Part shown: positions 45,040-56,925 of the stretch, one piece after another
Layout: each line of letters opens with the position of its first letter
Numbering within the stretch: position 1 is the first letter of the stretch
Source of the DNA: Gnomoniopsis sp. IMI 355080
Taxonomy: Eukaryota; Ascomycota; Sordariomycetes; Diaporthales; Gnomoniaceae
DNA: 64,000 bases
Direction: 5' to 3'
Assembly: GCA_027946555.1 (NCBI GenBank)
Contig: JAPEVC010000157.1
Span: 23,817 to 87,816 of the forward strand
Position numbers and translations under genes: made by a program
Notes under the pieces: model-generated
Told to the model about the DNA's origin: nothing
Seen by the model: only the letters and a program-made list of their open reading frames with translations
Database searches by the model: none

Positions 45040-46160
45040 AGAGAGGATGGGACCAGCGTCTTTAGACAAGGCAACGTAGGTAAATGAGAGAGTCTGAAGG
45101 TAGCCACAACGCACTTTTGGTCTTCTGTCTGAGGCTCTTGATTTAGGGACTTCCGGCGCCTTCACGGGAATTCGCTCATTCCACTTAGATTCCATGTGTA
45201 TACCGTCAGCAACGCTCCGGGGCAGAACCTTCTCTACCGCCTGCTTCCCCCTTGTCACACGCAGGAGGAGCAAGGGATATTTTGTGTGAAGTATGTTGGG
45301 TAGAGAGAGAACTTGTGTGAGTCCTGACTGCGGAGCTCTAATAGATGACATTGACGTTTCTATAGTCCCCCCCCCTCCTCTTTGCTAAGCCTGCTGCGTG
45401 TGCTGCAAGCGTATTTTTGAGACCCTACTCGAGTAACACTTCCATTATGAGATAGCACCTCGAGGGATGATGTAGTCTTCCCTGTGGGCTTCCTTATTAC
45501 ACATATCGTACGTCTCTCTAAAGAGGTGACACCACCCGTATCTGTCAACGTCGAGTAGGTCACCCATCAGTAAGCATTGAATCAGACTCTACGTACACAG
45601 TACAGCGTGTTGAGGGCTCTGGAACTGACATTGATGAGACAACCGAACGCCTGTCCCGCAAGATACCTTGTCATAACGAGACACGACTATGCTCATGCTT
45701 CAAGCATATGCGAGTGGGCGTCTGGCAAGTCATCGTGCGCCATGGCTCTGTGTTCGGTGTTTCTCTGGGAGAAACCCTTGTCTTCATGCCGGATCACTAC
45801 CTGTGCGAGATGAAGGGGAGTGTTCTGAAACAAAATGCATTGAGTGGGGAACGTCGCTTGACGAAAGACGGCGGCATCTAGCCGACGGAAGGTTGTCATG
45901 GGGACGATAGCATCTTCTTATGTATCAGGTCTGAGCTGTGCAGTCAAACAACCGCTATCAGGACAGACATCGCAGACCATGTCCGACGCTGACGCGCAAC
46001 TAGAGGCCTTTATGCGAGACAACATGAGCCTCGGTTGCCCTCAATGCATGCTTGTGAAAGGAAATCAGAAAAGTAAAGCCGAGAAGCCGGATTGCAGAAG
46101 GCTCTGCTACATGAGGTAATCATTGGTGGAGGGACAGCATCGATATGGACCTTGAACGAT

Positions 46161-46203
46161 CATGCTCGAACATGCGGATTTCTTCGCATGATGTTCGAGC
46201 ATG
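46161..46203. repeat. 13-bp inverted repeat
   Basis: CATGCTCGAACAT (46161-46173) is the exact reverse complement of ATGTTCGAGCATG (46191-46203), with a 17-nt centre that can pair further (GCG/CGC). It lies in gene-free DNA. Confidence 0.75.
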
Positions 46204-48621
46204 AACCGCAGGTGAGGTGTGCTAGGCACAAGCCACTCTATCAGAATAGCTTTGGAATCCTTACAGTAATTTAGATAGCCCTACCGTCGTATCCTCGATG
46301 CAACATATCCACGGTCACAAAAGAACCTGACGCACACTTGCACCCGGAGGACCAACTTTCCTTTAGCCGCTTCCCACCGAACAGCGCATCGGAACTGTGC
46401 GAGACCAGCTTCACCGGTGTACAGACCTAGGTAAGCAACGAAATACTTCGACGGACCGGCCACAATAAATCGCGGGCTATTGTCACACTGGATAGTTCAA
46501 GGACCAGCAGATTATGAGCATACCGCCCATAATTCCCTCAGTCTCGCCCGATTTCTGGCGGGTCCGAGTACTGTGTATTTGGAATCTTATGACAGCCATG
46601 CCTTGCCATGATGTTCACCAATAATGACACGAGAGGCCTTGTAGTCAGGCTGCCGGACAACATGAAAAGGTTTCAACCTGTCTTTGGTCGATATAAGTGC
46701 CAGTAATGGGTTGTGACTTTTGAGGGTGGATCTCCATCCTTGTCTCCACGTGGAAAATACCAAGAAGAACGAGACAGGGACGAGAACTCGGATCGACACT
46801 GCTTGTCGTGATTTGAAGCTCGGAAAATTAATTCCCTGACACTGCTCCATGTTCAGCGAATTGTCGGATGAGTCTTGCATTATGGAGAGTCCAAGGATTG
46901 TCTTCCAATTTTAGATAAAACCAAGACGGAGTAGATTGAGAAGAAAAAAGTGATGAGTCATCCGAGAACCTGCTCGACAGCACTCATGCTAATCTTGTTC
47001 ACGAGGATGCAATCAAGAGGGCGGACAGTCGAGGCTGGGCGACCCCATCTCACGGAGGCAGGCTGCGGTCTGACGTTTCAGACCATTTTAGCAGCTGATT
47101 CTCCTCATTTGAGATTCCCTGAGACGACGCCATGGGAAATGAGCGATGGGAAAAGTTTGGTAACGAGGTCTTCCAGCATTGACATTGACTCGACTAGCCA
47201 CAAGCCATGGCTTCATCGATGACTATCGTTTTTTGCACCGTGGGGTTTGGTCTCCCATGGAGCCAAGATAGTATAATTACTACAAGTACACGCCTGGAAA
47301 GTCCGGAGCGGTGAGGGGGGCGGGGTGGTGATAGGGACGAAGATACCTAGGGAGCTAATAAACATCGATCATGAACTGTTTCGAGTTCACCGAAGGGAAA
47401 CAAGCCTCCAAAGCCCTGGAACAAAAAGCCACAGCTAATGCCAACGGCCACACAGGAAGTCCTCGTAGTGACTGGCGCACTTCTATTTCACATATTCGTC
47501 CTAGCTTTCGGAAACAAAACATGCGCTGGTCCCTATGAAATTTAGATGAGCCTGCCGTAGTAGAGATGACTGTCATCTCATCGACACCTGTTTTTCAGCG
47601 CTCCCAGCTTGCGGCTTGGAGCTTGTCTGTCCGTCTGATTGTCGTCCAAAGTCACGTCAACCTGCATAGGCAAGATCGACAGATCAGCCAACATCTAGAT
47701 AAAGTAAGGCGGGGAATTTGCACGAAGGTTTTCGGGGCGAGGGGATCATGCAAATCTGGACGGGGATGATGCTTTGAGATGGGGGCGGAGGAAAATGCTT
47801 TGACGCTGTAAACTGACTCTCGTGGGCCCTGCCGACTTTGTGTAAATAAGATGTATGACGTGGGCAGCGACAGGTAAATTGTATTTGTTGCCTGTGCTTT
47901 TCTCGTGTGATTGAATGTCATGGGGCAATATATGCATGTGCGTATTCATTCGTCTTGAATCTTGGTGGCGTGGCGACTTTGAGGGCGCTTGGCCCAGACA
48001 ATATTTTCTGGGTCGTGATATCTGGCTGATGACAGACGATGCATCTTGGTTCGGGCCGCCCACGGCTGAGGTTGATCCGTTTACCCTTCGCGTTGTTTCG
48101 GCCGAATATGCACATATCAAACGCCAGCAAGGGGCGTGGGGGGGTCATTCACCAGATTAGGTATGTAATGCCATCAGTACCGATAGCAAACACGAGAGGC
48201 GTCCGATGCGGTAGCCTTAGCATGGCCCCAGACGAATTCCAGTGTTTTATACGGACGGGGGGGTTTATCGATACCAGATTCGAAGAGTGATAAGGGTGGA
48301 TGTATACATAGTATCACGGAACCTCCAATAGAGGAACAGAAGCCTCAGCGGAAGCCAACTAAAACGAAACCAAGAAACTTGTTTGAGTCGTTTACCGTGT
48401 GTTATACCAGTGCAGGGACGGCGAACATAACCACGGTAATATCAACGAAATCCTCTACTTTTCGCGTGAGGGCGGCGACTAGACAGCATCAAAACCATGT
48501 ATATACGACTTACCCGGTATATATCCGGACGAGACAAAAGTGGGGTCACTGTCGCGACCGGGTCTTCAAGCAGGGGCGACTCCATCACGGAGGTCCGTCC
48601 ATGAGTATCTCTGACACTTTT

Positions 48622-48672
48622 GAGGGGTCGCCAACAAGGTTCCTGAGAAGACAACCTCGATGGCGACCCCTC
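48622..48672. repeat. 12-bp inverted repeat
   Basis: GAGGGGTCGCCA (48622-48633) is matched exactly by TGGCGACCCCTC (48661-48672), with a 27-nt loop. It lies in gene-free DNA 470 nt before the BTB gene. Confidence 0.75.
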
Positions 48673-49140
48673 TCTTGTCCCCCCAGATCCAGGGACTCCT
48701 GGCTGAACAACCCGCACAGGCGGAGGCAAACATGATGGAGTACTATGGTAAATGTTCGGCACCGGCACCGAGAGCACACACACTAAGTAGTAAGGACTGC
48801 GTATTTCGCGCCCTTGCATCCTCGCGGCCTCGTTGCCCTTCCCGCCGCTCGTGCGTCAAAGAGGACATGGGGCAAACAAGGATGACTTGTCCCATATCTT
48901 CGGCATCTGCCTTTATGTGGTAACACTCATCATGCTGGCTCCGACAAGACCACCTCACTGGCTGTTGCGTGATGAGCTCATGGGACCCTACATATGGGCT
49001 CACCTCCCCGCTTAGATTCTATCTTGATAGTCGACCTGAAGGTTCAGATCTGTGATCTCGTCGCCAAATGAAAGGATTGTGTGATCATCTGGCATCTGCA
49101 CATTTTTCCGACTAATAATTCCGTTAATCAGACAACAATC

Positions 49141-50231
49141 ATGTCATCGTGGGGACCGTAAGTACAGTATATCCCACATCTCTGACTTTCACCAAACTCA
49201 TCTTCTCGCTCTCGTCATAGCCTTGACAATGCTAATAATGCCCGATGAATCTTAGTCTGCCTGGGGCCGAGATGGTTCGTCTGCTGGTCGGTCCGAACAA
49301 AAGAGAATTTACCATTCACAAGAAGCTGCTATGCGCTTCAAGCTCCTTTTTCCGCTACTCCCTCGAGTCCACCTCGTCAGAGCCCAGTTCTCCCAGCTCC
49401 GTCGAAAGTGATTCCGGCGCGATTTCAAGTTTCCATTCAGAGAAGCTCATATGGCTCTCGGAAGAATGCCCTGAAATGATGGAGCTGTTCGTCCTCTGGC
49501 TGTACCAACGTAATTCCTTCAGGATGACGCTGGAGCAAAAGGTCGCGGCCGTGACAGTCGCCCCGAAGCCAGCCAACCAGGCCAAGATCCTCAACAATAG
49601 GCGCCAGCTTCACTGGAACCTCGTCAAGCTACATCTTTTCGCCGCCGTCATCCGGCTCCCTGTCCTCCAAGATATCGCCATGGACGCCATCCAAGATCTC
49701 TACCTCCGTTGCGACTGGGATGTGTCCCAGAACTTTGTTCGCTTCCTTTACGAAGAGTGCACCCGCGAACAGGCCTTCCGCCTCCGGAAATGGGCGGTAG
49801 CCATGTTGGCGTGGACCCTTGGCAACAACAGCGGCGATCCATTGGCCTTCAACGACTTGTTCGATGAGTTCCCGGAGCTTCGATGGGACTTTTCAAAGCA
49901 CATGGAGAAGATGGACGATAGCCGGGCGGACTACTGCGTCAAGAACCCCCAGCTTCGACTGCCGAGGAATAAGTTGAGGAACGAGGAAAGACAATTCGGT
50001 TTCCGGCAGTGCTCGTTTCACAGTCATCGGTCAAGTGTTGGCGAGGGCAAGTGTCCTTATGCCGTGGACCAGCCTGAGAGTCCCTTAAAAGAGAGCTTCG
50101 GCAGCCGGTCCTCACATGCTGAGGTGAAACCCTGCGTTGCGAAGACCAGCCCCAAGCAGAAAAGGCATGCTCGAATGAAGAGCAGTACCTCGCAAATTTG
50201 GACTGTCCAAGAGAGCGCCGAAGAGACATGA
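49141..50231 (+). CDS. BTB/POZ domain protein
   Basis: A 17-nt first exon (49141-49157) and exon 2 (49256-50231), joined across a GTAAGT...GCTAAT...CTTAG intron, give 330 aa starting MSSWGPLPGAEMVRLLVG. Residues 10-120 are a BTB/POZ fold in its fungal form: VRLLVGPNKREFTIHKKLLCASSSFFRYSLES, then LSEECPEMMELFVLWLYQRN. A helical region follows (LVKLHLFAAVIRLPVLQDIAMDAIQDLY, FVRFLYEECTREQAFRLRKWAVAMLAW). The tail (from about 260) is basic, Ser-rich and disordered. BTB proteins dimerise and often recruit substrates to Cul3 ligases, but fungal single-BTB proteins of this type are mostly uncharacterised. The first exon supplies the only ATG in frame near the domain; an unspliced call would begin at a non-start codon inside the intron. 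Confidence 0.87.
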
Positions 50232-50829
50232 GAGGTGAGACTCTCACTGCAAAGCTACGACGCTGGGACCTTTGACTGACCTTTTGCAGTCTGTCCATAC
50301 CCAGACTCACCCACTTTCTCACATTCCCTTGACATCCCTCGATGCCGAACTGAAACCTTTCCACCACAGCAGACCACAGCTGAACCGTGGTCGTCACTCC
50401 GTGCGGGCGTCGCTTCCATGATGCTCTCCCAACGTACCGACTTGGCGGAATATAAGTCGCTGCCTGAATGATTCAACAGCGAGGGATGTATAGGATGTTC
50501 CTGTGGTCCAATAGTTGTACCTTTCCCGCTATGACTGCTACATCAGTACGGTAAAGACAGATGGAAAACACGACTGGACCATGAAAGCCGGCCTGAATGA
50601 CGTGACTATGGCGACACAATGGTGTTTTCCTAGGTGTATGGTGCACAAGCCGATATATGACCTGTTGTGGTCCACTGCTTTGACGGGCTCATTGAGCTCG
50701 CAAGTTTCTTAGCCGCTTGTTCGAGACAAGTTGGCCAATGGTCTCAGGACTGGTATTGCTTCTTCTGGGTTCCACTAGATAGCCAAAGGTCTAATACTTC
50801 CTGTTTGCTACAGTAGCTAGCAGGTTTCC
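50232..50829. other. Intergenic region between convergent BTB and S9 peptidase genes
   Basis: 3' flanks of both genes, 598 nt, no gene supported. Confidence 0.55.
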
Positions 50830-52821
50830 TCACAAGAGATGTCCCTTCACAAACTCAACCACCCTCTCAATCATGTCCTCCAAGTGCTTCTTTTCCTGAA
50901 AGAAATGCCCCTCACGCGGATACGTGACCAGCTGGAAGGGTAAGCCCGCGTCCTCCAGCGCCCGCCTGAACCCCCAAGCTTGTGAGACCGGCACCCTGGC
51001 GTCGTCTTGACCATGCAGCATCAATAGTGGCGGTATCCTTCCCTTCTCTACCGCCTCCTTGAACTCCCACAGTGCACTTCCAGCCCGTACACTCAAATCG
51101 CCCTTATCCATCCGCCACAGCGCCCCGGAACCCTCCGCCTGAATATGGCCAAGATCGGACGTCAGCGACATGCCGACCCATTCGGTGATACCCGCGCCCG
51201 GCACGGCACATTTGTACTCCCAGCCGAGACCGTGGCTGCCGTTGCGCACGGCACTGAGGTAACTCAGATAGCCGCCCTGCGACCAGCCGCCGACGCCCAG
51301 ATGATTCGGGTCTGCTAAGCCTTTGTCTATGGCGTGTTGGGTCATGGCGATTATGTCGGGCTGATCGTATTGTCCATACCCTGGATACATGGAATAGCTG
51401 GCGTAGCGCTGCCCGCGGCTGCTGCTGCCCCGATACTCGGGCATGAGCACTCCAATGCCGGCGGAGAGCAGGAGTGGGGCAAAGAAGATGAACGGATCGA
51501 GAGAGTCGAAAGAGTTTGTCTGGCGGTAGTATGGACCGCCGTGGATGGAGACGTATGTGGGAAGCGCCTTGTTAGGCGCTGCGCCGACGGGCGTGAAGTA
51601 GATTCCTGAGATGGTCTCCCTGCCATCGAGAGTTGGACAGGAGAGAAAATGGACTTCGCTGGCAAAGGTGTGATTGAACGCGGCGCTGTGGCTCGATAAT
51701 TGCGTCGAAACCGAGGCCGTGGCCGTATCGACCGCAAAGACCTCCGTTGGTTTGTTGATATCCCCAGAGGCAGCCACCATCATGATCTCGCCATCCTTGC
51801 CGTTGGCTGCTACAGCGGCGAAGTCGACAATCTTCTTCTTCTGACGCAGGAGAACACTGCCGTTTAGAAGACGCAACTGGTCTTCCATGTCTTGCTGAAC
51901 GTAGACCAGAACACTTGTTCCCGCCTTGTGCAGACGTAGCGCGCAGCATTCTTCCTCGTCCTTGGGAAAGATTCGAATATACTTTGTACCGTCGCTGGTG
52001 GCCGTTGTCAAACCTGCGGCATATATGCCTTGCCCAGTCGATGAGTTCTCCGGGATGTTGTTTGAGATGAAATACAAAGTTGAGCCGTTCCAGACAAGAC
52101 TGGACAAATTCCGGGGAAAGCGGACGATACCATCCCCAAAGGTCAAGCCTCCAGCATTGATTTGACCTGTCCTGATTTCTCGTCCGTGGAGAAATTCGCT
52201 CTCAATGTCAGGCGTTTTAGCCGTAACAAGAGCGATATGACTCCCGTCGTCATTCAGCGCGAAGTCCACAACATTGACATCTTGATCGAAAAGTGTGTCC
52301 ACCACGCCATTTTCTACACCGACCCGGTACAAGTGCGCAAAGTCCCAATCTTCTCCCCATACCTTGACATCAGCTCCTTCTTCATCCCGCGCCTTTCTCT
52401 CCGCAGACTTCTCGGGCGTGGCGACGAAGAAAATATGCTTCCCATCCGGACTGAAGCAATACTTGGAGATGTTCTGCTCACTCTGCGCCGGCGTGAGGGC
52501 TTTGGGCTCACCGGCTCCGGACGCCTGCTGCAAGTAGAGGGCACAACTCTTGCCACGAGTCCCGCGATCTGACAGGAATGCGACGGTCGTTCCGAGCGGT
52601 GACCACTGCGGATCTCGATCGTTAAAAGTACCGTCTGTCAGCTTGTGGGCTGAATTCTCAGTGTCTGTCTCTGCGATCCAAATGGCCCTCTTGTGCTCCT
52701 CGTTCTTTGGCTTATGGTCCCATTTGCTCCGACCCGTGTAAACTACTTGGCTGCCGTCTGGTGAGAGTTGGAGCTGGCTAGGAACGACCAAACCTAGGAT
52801 ATCCTTGATTAGGTCAGTCAT
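50830..52821 (-). CDS. S9-family serine peptidase (DPP-V / acylaminoacyl-peptidase-like), no signal peptide
   Basis: An intronless 663-aa protein. The N-terminal two thirds are beta-propeller repeats (LQLSPDGSQVVYTGRSKW, DRDPQWSPLGTTVAFLSDRG, KYCFSPDGKHIFFVAT). The C-terminal alpha/beta hydrolase has the oxyanion strand VSIHGGPYYRQTNSFD, the nucleophile elbow GGWSQGGYLS with S514, HGQDDARVP with D607, and REGHFF with H639, a complete S9 triad. Secreted fungal DPP-V enzymes carry a signal peptide; here MTDLIKDILGLVVPSQLQLSP has none, so a cytosolic peptidase that trims short or N-acylated peptides is more likely. ATG 52819-52821 begins exactly at the conserved start. It is tandem with the MFS gene on the same strand. 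Confidence 0.92.
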   Translation of the reverse strand: MTDLIKDILGLVVPSQLQLSPDGSQVVYTGRSKWDHKPKNEEHKRAIWIAETDTENSAHKLTDGTFNDRDPQWSPLGTTVAFLSDRGTRGKSCALYLQQASGAGEPKALTPAQSEQNISKYCFSPDGKHIFFVATPEKSAERKARDEEGADVKVWGEDWDFAHLYRVGVENGVVDTLFDQDVNVVDFALNDDGSHIALVTAKTPDIESEFLHGREIRTGQINAGGLTFGDGIVRFPRNLSSLVWNGSTLYFISNNIPENSSTGQGIYAAGLTTATSDGTKYIRIFPKDEEECCALRLHKAGTSVLVYVQQDMEDQLRLLNGSVLLRQKKKIVDFAAVAANGKDGEIMMVAASGDINKPTEVFAVDTATASVSTQLSSHSAAFNHTFASEVHFLSCPTLDGRETISGIYFTPVGAAPNKALPTYVSIHGGPYYRQTNSFDSLDPFIFFAPLLLSAGIGVLMPEYRGSSSRGQRYASYSMYPGYGQYDQPDIIAMTQHAIDKGLADPNHLGVGGWSQGGYLSYLSAVRNGSHGLGWEYKCAVPGAGITEWVGMSLTSDLGHIQAEGSGALWRMDKGDLSVRAGSALWEFKEAVEKGRIPPLLMLHGQDDARVPVSQAWGFRRALEDAGLPFQLVTYPREGHFFQEKKHLEDMIERVVEFVKGHLL

Positions 52822-53316
52822 GTTGCTGTAATAGAGCTTGAACCAAATCTGATGATACTCGATGATTGCTATTTGTGTTCTATGAGAATGGTTCAGAGGT
52901 TAAAGTATTTCGCGGAGATAAGGGCATGTTGGTTTCATTATGTGCTGATCCCCAGGATCCTCCGCACATGCTTGAATACAAATGGGTCGGCATCATATCA
53001 TGCCGGCTGACTTCGAGATCTCAATACAAGCGTTGTTGCCCAAGATGGCAATGCAAACCTACGAGCGGAAGCTTCCGGAGGGCTTGACGGGCCTGTGGCC
53101 GGCGTTCGTGTTCTGTTAGCAACTCCACGAACTTTTAGTTGATGAGATTACCCGACTATCTGCGCTAAAACTGTGACGCAGTGCCATGGTCTATAGAGTC
53201 AGTCCTGAGTCCCCCGGAAGCGAGCAACAACGTTTATGTTGATGAGATCTAGATGAATTAGGTCTTCCTGCTCAGGTAAACCTGATGCAGGGTGGAACAA
53301 ATCACCCAAATTTGGT
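52822..53316. other. Intergenic region between peptidase and MFS genes
   Basis: This 495-nt stretch holds the peptidase promoter and the MFS 3' flank. No gene. Confidence 0.55.
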
Positions 53317-54871
53317 CTAAGCTCGACGCCGTCTACCAATCGAGAACTTGGGCTTCCCACCAAGCCACACAAAGCACAGCACTGCGGTCGCGAAACTCAC
53401 AGCTGCCAACACTGCATTCATATTCCCATATCCCAGTGCCTGCTTCAGCTCGCCAGCTAGAGCTGGACCTACCGTGAGACCCAAACTGAACACCATCGAG
53501 TTGAGCCCATACAACTGTGCATACGGGGCTTGTTCACCAAAGAAATCCGGATTCGCCTCGTAATACTTTTGTACCACCGAGCCGGCCTCGACAATCGACG
53601 GTGCACCAATGACAGCTAGGCCAATTCCACAGAGCGACAACAAGCCGCTGTAGAGGAGAATCTGGTCCTTTCCGCCTTCGTGTGGCAGGCGGAGGAGGGC
53701 GAGTACAGGGGTCAAGAAGGTGTAGCCCAGCACCGCGCCTGGTTTGGTGCCGTAGCGGTCGACAAACCAGCCGGCCAGAGGCCCGACGATCAGATCGAAA
53801 ATTCCGAGGGGCAGGAAGAGCAGGCCGGCCTTGAGAGAATCGAGGCCAAAGAGCTCTTGTGCGGTAGTCGGGACTGTAGCGTCGAACGCACCGAGGAGGA
53901 GCGCTTGAATGAAGGCGACAAGAAAGGCCGTAAGAAGTCTAGGGTCGCGTAGGCATGGGAGGATTTTGAGTTTGCGGGCGAGGGCAGGCTGATCTTCGGA
54001 GAGCTTGAAAGATTGCTCCTCCTTCTTGCCAAGAAGAGGCTCTTCCTCGTCTCCTTGGGCGTCTGTTTGTCCCCTTGCCTCGTCAATATGGTCCGAGCCT
54101 GTTGAAATTCCAGATCCACCATAGTGGTGTGGTACCTCCGAATGGTAACGTTTTGCAACTTTCTTCTCGATGATCAAAATCCGCATGATCAAATCAATCG
54201 CCAATACTGCAAGTCCAATGGCAAATACTCCCGCAATGCCAGCCTTGGAGTACAATATGCCACCAAGAAGGGGAGCCATAAAGTTGCCCACAGAGATGAA
54301 GCTGAAGATCTGCTCCGTTATTAGCGAAACCACATAGCTTCCTCACTCGAGCCAGAATTTGACTTACTGAGCCAATCGTCTTGCCCAAGTTCTCCGGCCC
54401 AACCGTCTCCAAACACATGGCCAACCCAATAGTCCACACGAAGGCCGCGCTCACGCCCTGCAGCACCCTCGCAACCACCAACGTCGGCAGATCCCTGCCC
54501 ACAAACAGCAGCAGCGTCGCGAAAATGAGCGTCACCAGACCTAGCAGGAAGGGCGCCTGGCGAGTCGAGGTCTTATCGGCGATATAGCCGGCCACTGGAC
54601 TGCAGAGGACAGATGCGCCGGCATACGCCACGAGGAGACCATCTACGTGGGACTGGACTTGGTCGCTGGGGATATTGAGGCGATCTTGCAGCATGTAAGG
54701 GAGGATAGGTACAACGAGCCCATAGAGGAACAGGTCGGTGAAGAGACCGACAGCGACAGTGGCGATGATGAAGAGCGTGTTGCTCCGCCATTGGAGACCG
54801 GCCGGAGGGATGGTGTAGTCATTGCTGAGCTGTAGAGTGCTCTTTATCTTGGGTATGAGCTCTGATGCCAT
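53317..54871 (-). CDS. MFS transporter (DHA1, amine/drug-type)
   Basis: Exons 54368-54871 and 53317-54309, joined in phase 0 across a 58-nt intron (GTAAGT...GGAGCAG), give 498 aa. TM1 is LFIIATVAVGLFTDLFLYGLVVPILPYML, with the acidic Asp and the proline pair seen in vesicular-amine-type MFS. The loop 2-3 motif is GYIADKTSTRQAP, motif C lies in ISVGNFMAPLLGGILYSKAG, and a long acidic loop (EEEPLLGKKEEQSF) divides the halves. The second half has KILPCLRDPRLLTAFLVAFIQALLLGAFDATVP and ends basic (GRRRRA). The substrate is unknown; the class exports amines, drugs and metabolites. Start ATG 54871; the frame upstream uses non-ATG codons only. Confidence 0.9.
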
Positions 54872-56925
54872 ATTCACCCTAAGTGTGTGTCACCAGGAAA
54901 AACTCAGGTCAGAGTATGATTTTAATTGTTCAACGTTATATTCTCGAAGAAGAGCGACGCCTTGCACGGGCTGGTCAGTTCTGTTAGATTTGGGATGTTT
55001 CTCGATACCAGACGTTCATGTAGGAGCCGCTGACGTCGTTGATTTGTCAATGATCGTCAGGGTCCATGAACAGTCTAGCACGCGGAACATACGGCGCAGA
55101 CCTAGACTAATTTCATCATCAAAGAAGCTTGAAATGCGTCTACAAGAGCAACTTGGTATCGTTATGCTGGGACATGGACACTTTATGGTGTTGGGGACAT
55201 GAGCAACACATGTGGCAGCTCTTGTGTGGTGGTAGATCACACCGATCCTTCGGTTGCCTGTGAGCTTCCACCACAATCCCACTGGTAGCATCCATATTGG
55301 GTCAAGCTGAAGTATTGCGGCGTTGCTGCTTCAAGACCTGTCGGGATCTTTTGGAGACCTGCTTATGCTGCTTGTTAGAACGACTGACTATTAAAAATCT
55401 TGACCTTGTGATGTCGTCTGCAATGACTAGTTGAAGTAGCTATTTTGAAGGCGAGGACTATCTACCGCACTGCTACTATGTACGGATACTATGTATAACT
55501 CCCCATGTCACATCACATCCCTGGAACCCGCCTCATCCCTGTGTAACGCTATTGAGTGACCCCACCTCACTCCGGACACTTTTGCTCGGTTCTCGGCAAG
55601 CGAAAAGTGAGGGTGAAGTTTTGTTGCCTTTGGCCCTTCGGAAACAAGCTGTTGTTCTAAAACATTCTTGGAGTCTTCCCTACGGGTGCTCTATGACCTT
55701 TTGAATCTAGTTTTGGATCACCTGTCTGTCGAGGGGAGACACGACTGCTGCGTAGTAGCTACCATCCTGGCTAAGGCCTCGCTCGTAATTTCTCATTCGA
55801 ACAATGGAGACGTTCCAATCACTGTTACGCAGAACCAAGTTCATTTCCGAAGATATACGATCCCACGATCTGGCGGGGGAGAGGTGGACCTAGGGACCCT
55901 GAAGACTGGAAATGACGACCAATGTTTTCGGCAAATCCCACCAACAGACCCAGTCGGAACCAGGCCAGTCTCTACCATAGTTGCTCATAGTTCATGTCAA
56001 AAATGGCAAGGTTCCATGGAAAGTGTCATCTCATCAACATACTATGTACTGTGATAGGAAAGCCGTTCGTGCCACCGCTCACTCGAAATTCTATTTTATC
56101 CAGTAGCGCTGGTCTGGTCTACTGGCAGGAGGGTTACATTACATCGAACTTACAAGGTGTCTTTTTTTCCCTTTTCCTACTGCCTTATGCGCCCGTCCCT
56201 GAGCCACACCTGCAAGGAACAGAATGATTATTGGCTTAACCCTCGCTCACGCAATGACACCACATGCAACATCCTTGCTCGACTCCATTACAGTTGAATC
56301 CAATCACTTGGCCTTCTGGAAGACAAGCGAACACACCAAGCCCCTTTTGACTGCACAATATGGGACCTCGATGAGGGGCCCACGAAGACCCATTCGAATA
56401 CTTCTCTTCATTTGGCGATTCGCCTGCCTGGACTGCCGGCCCTGCTTGCATCCTGCCGTACCCTCCCGTATACCGCCAATCATTTCCCGTTGCCCCTGAT
56501 GAGGATGGTCGTACTGGGCCCAGGGGAAAGGCCCCCCCTGGTTGTCAGCTGGGGGCGTTTCCTTTGACCGTTTCTTCAATGGAGCACTCTGGTCCATTCG
56601 ACCAAACTTCTAAGCACAATGTCATTTCCTTCTCGTCTCTTTTTCTTTTGGCCCAACCTTTGGTCGTTGCAAATCCAACGTTGAGTGGTGTGTTGCTTTC
56701 GTTTTTGTGACTGTCGTGTCTGAGAGTATATCACCTCTTCTAATATTGTTATATTTTATTACTATCACTATTGTCAGTATACCACCTTAATCAAGGGCGA
56801 GCCATGTCGAGGTGACCTTGCTTTGCTCTGGGTCATCGTCGGCCAATAGTCGCCCACAGGAGCCCTCTCTCCCTTCATCGGAGTATTGATTTTATACTGG
56901 AGCTCGTTTGCACATTCTATTCAAA
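54872..56925. other. Gene-free stretch of 2.05 kb between two divergent genes
   Basis: Promoters of the MFS gene and the coiled-coil gene lie at the ends. A long pyrimidine-rich leader (CTTCTCGTCTCTTTTTCTTTTGGCCC-like) lies about 300 nt before the coiled-coil ATG. The frames at 54822-55202 and 55668-56054 show no domain. Confidence 0.5.

Larger units (their letters stand above)
45040..49140. other. Gene-poor stretch of 4.1 kb
   Basis: I see no supportable gene; frames stay below about 125 codons and overlap antisense. Two clear inverted repeats lie inside (46161-46203 and 48622-48672). C or G homopolymers occur near 45366. This is the right border of the accessory cluster; the BTB gene begins at 49141. 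Confidence 0.5.
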
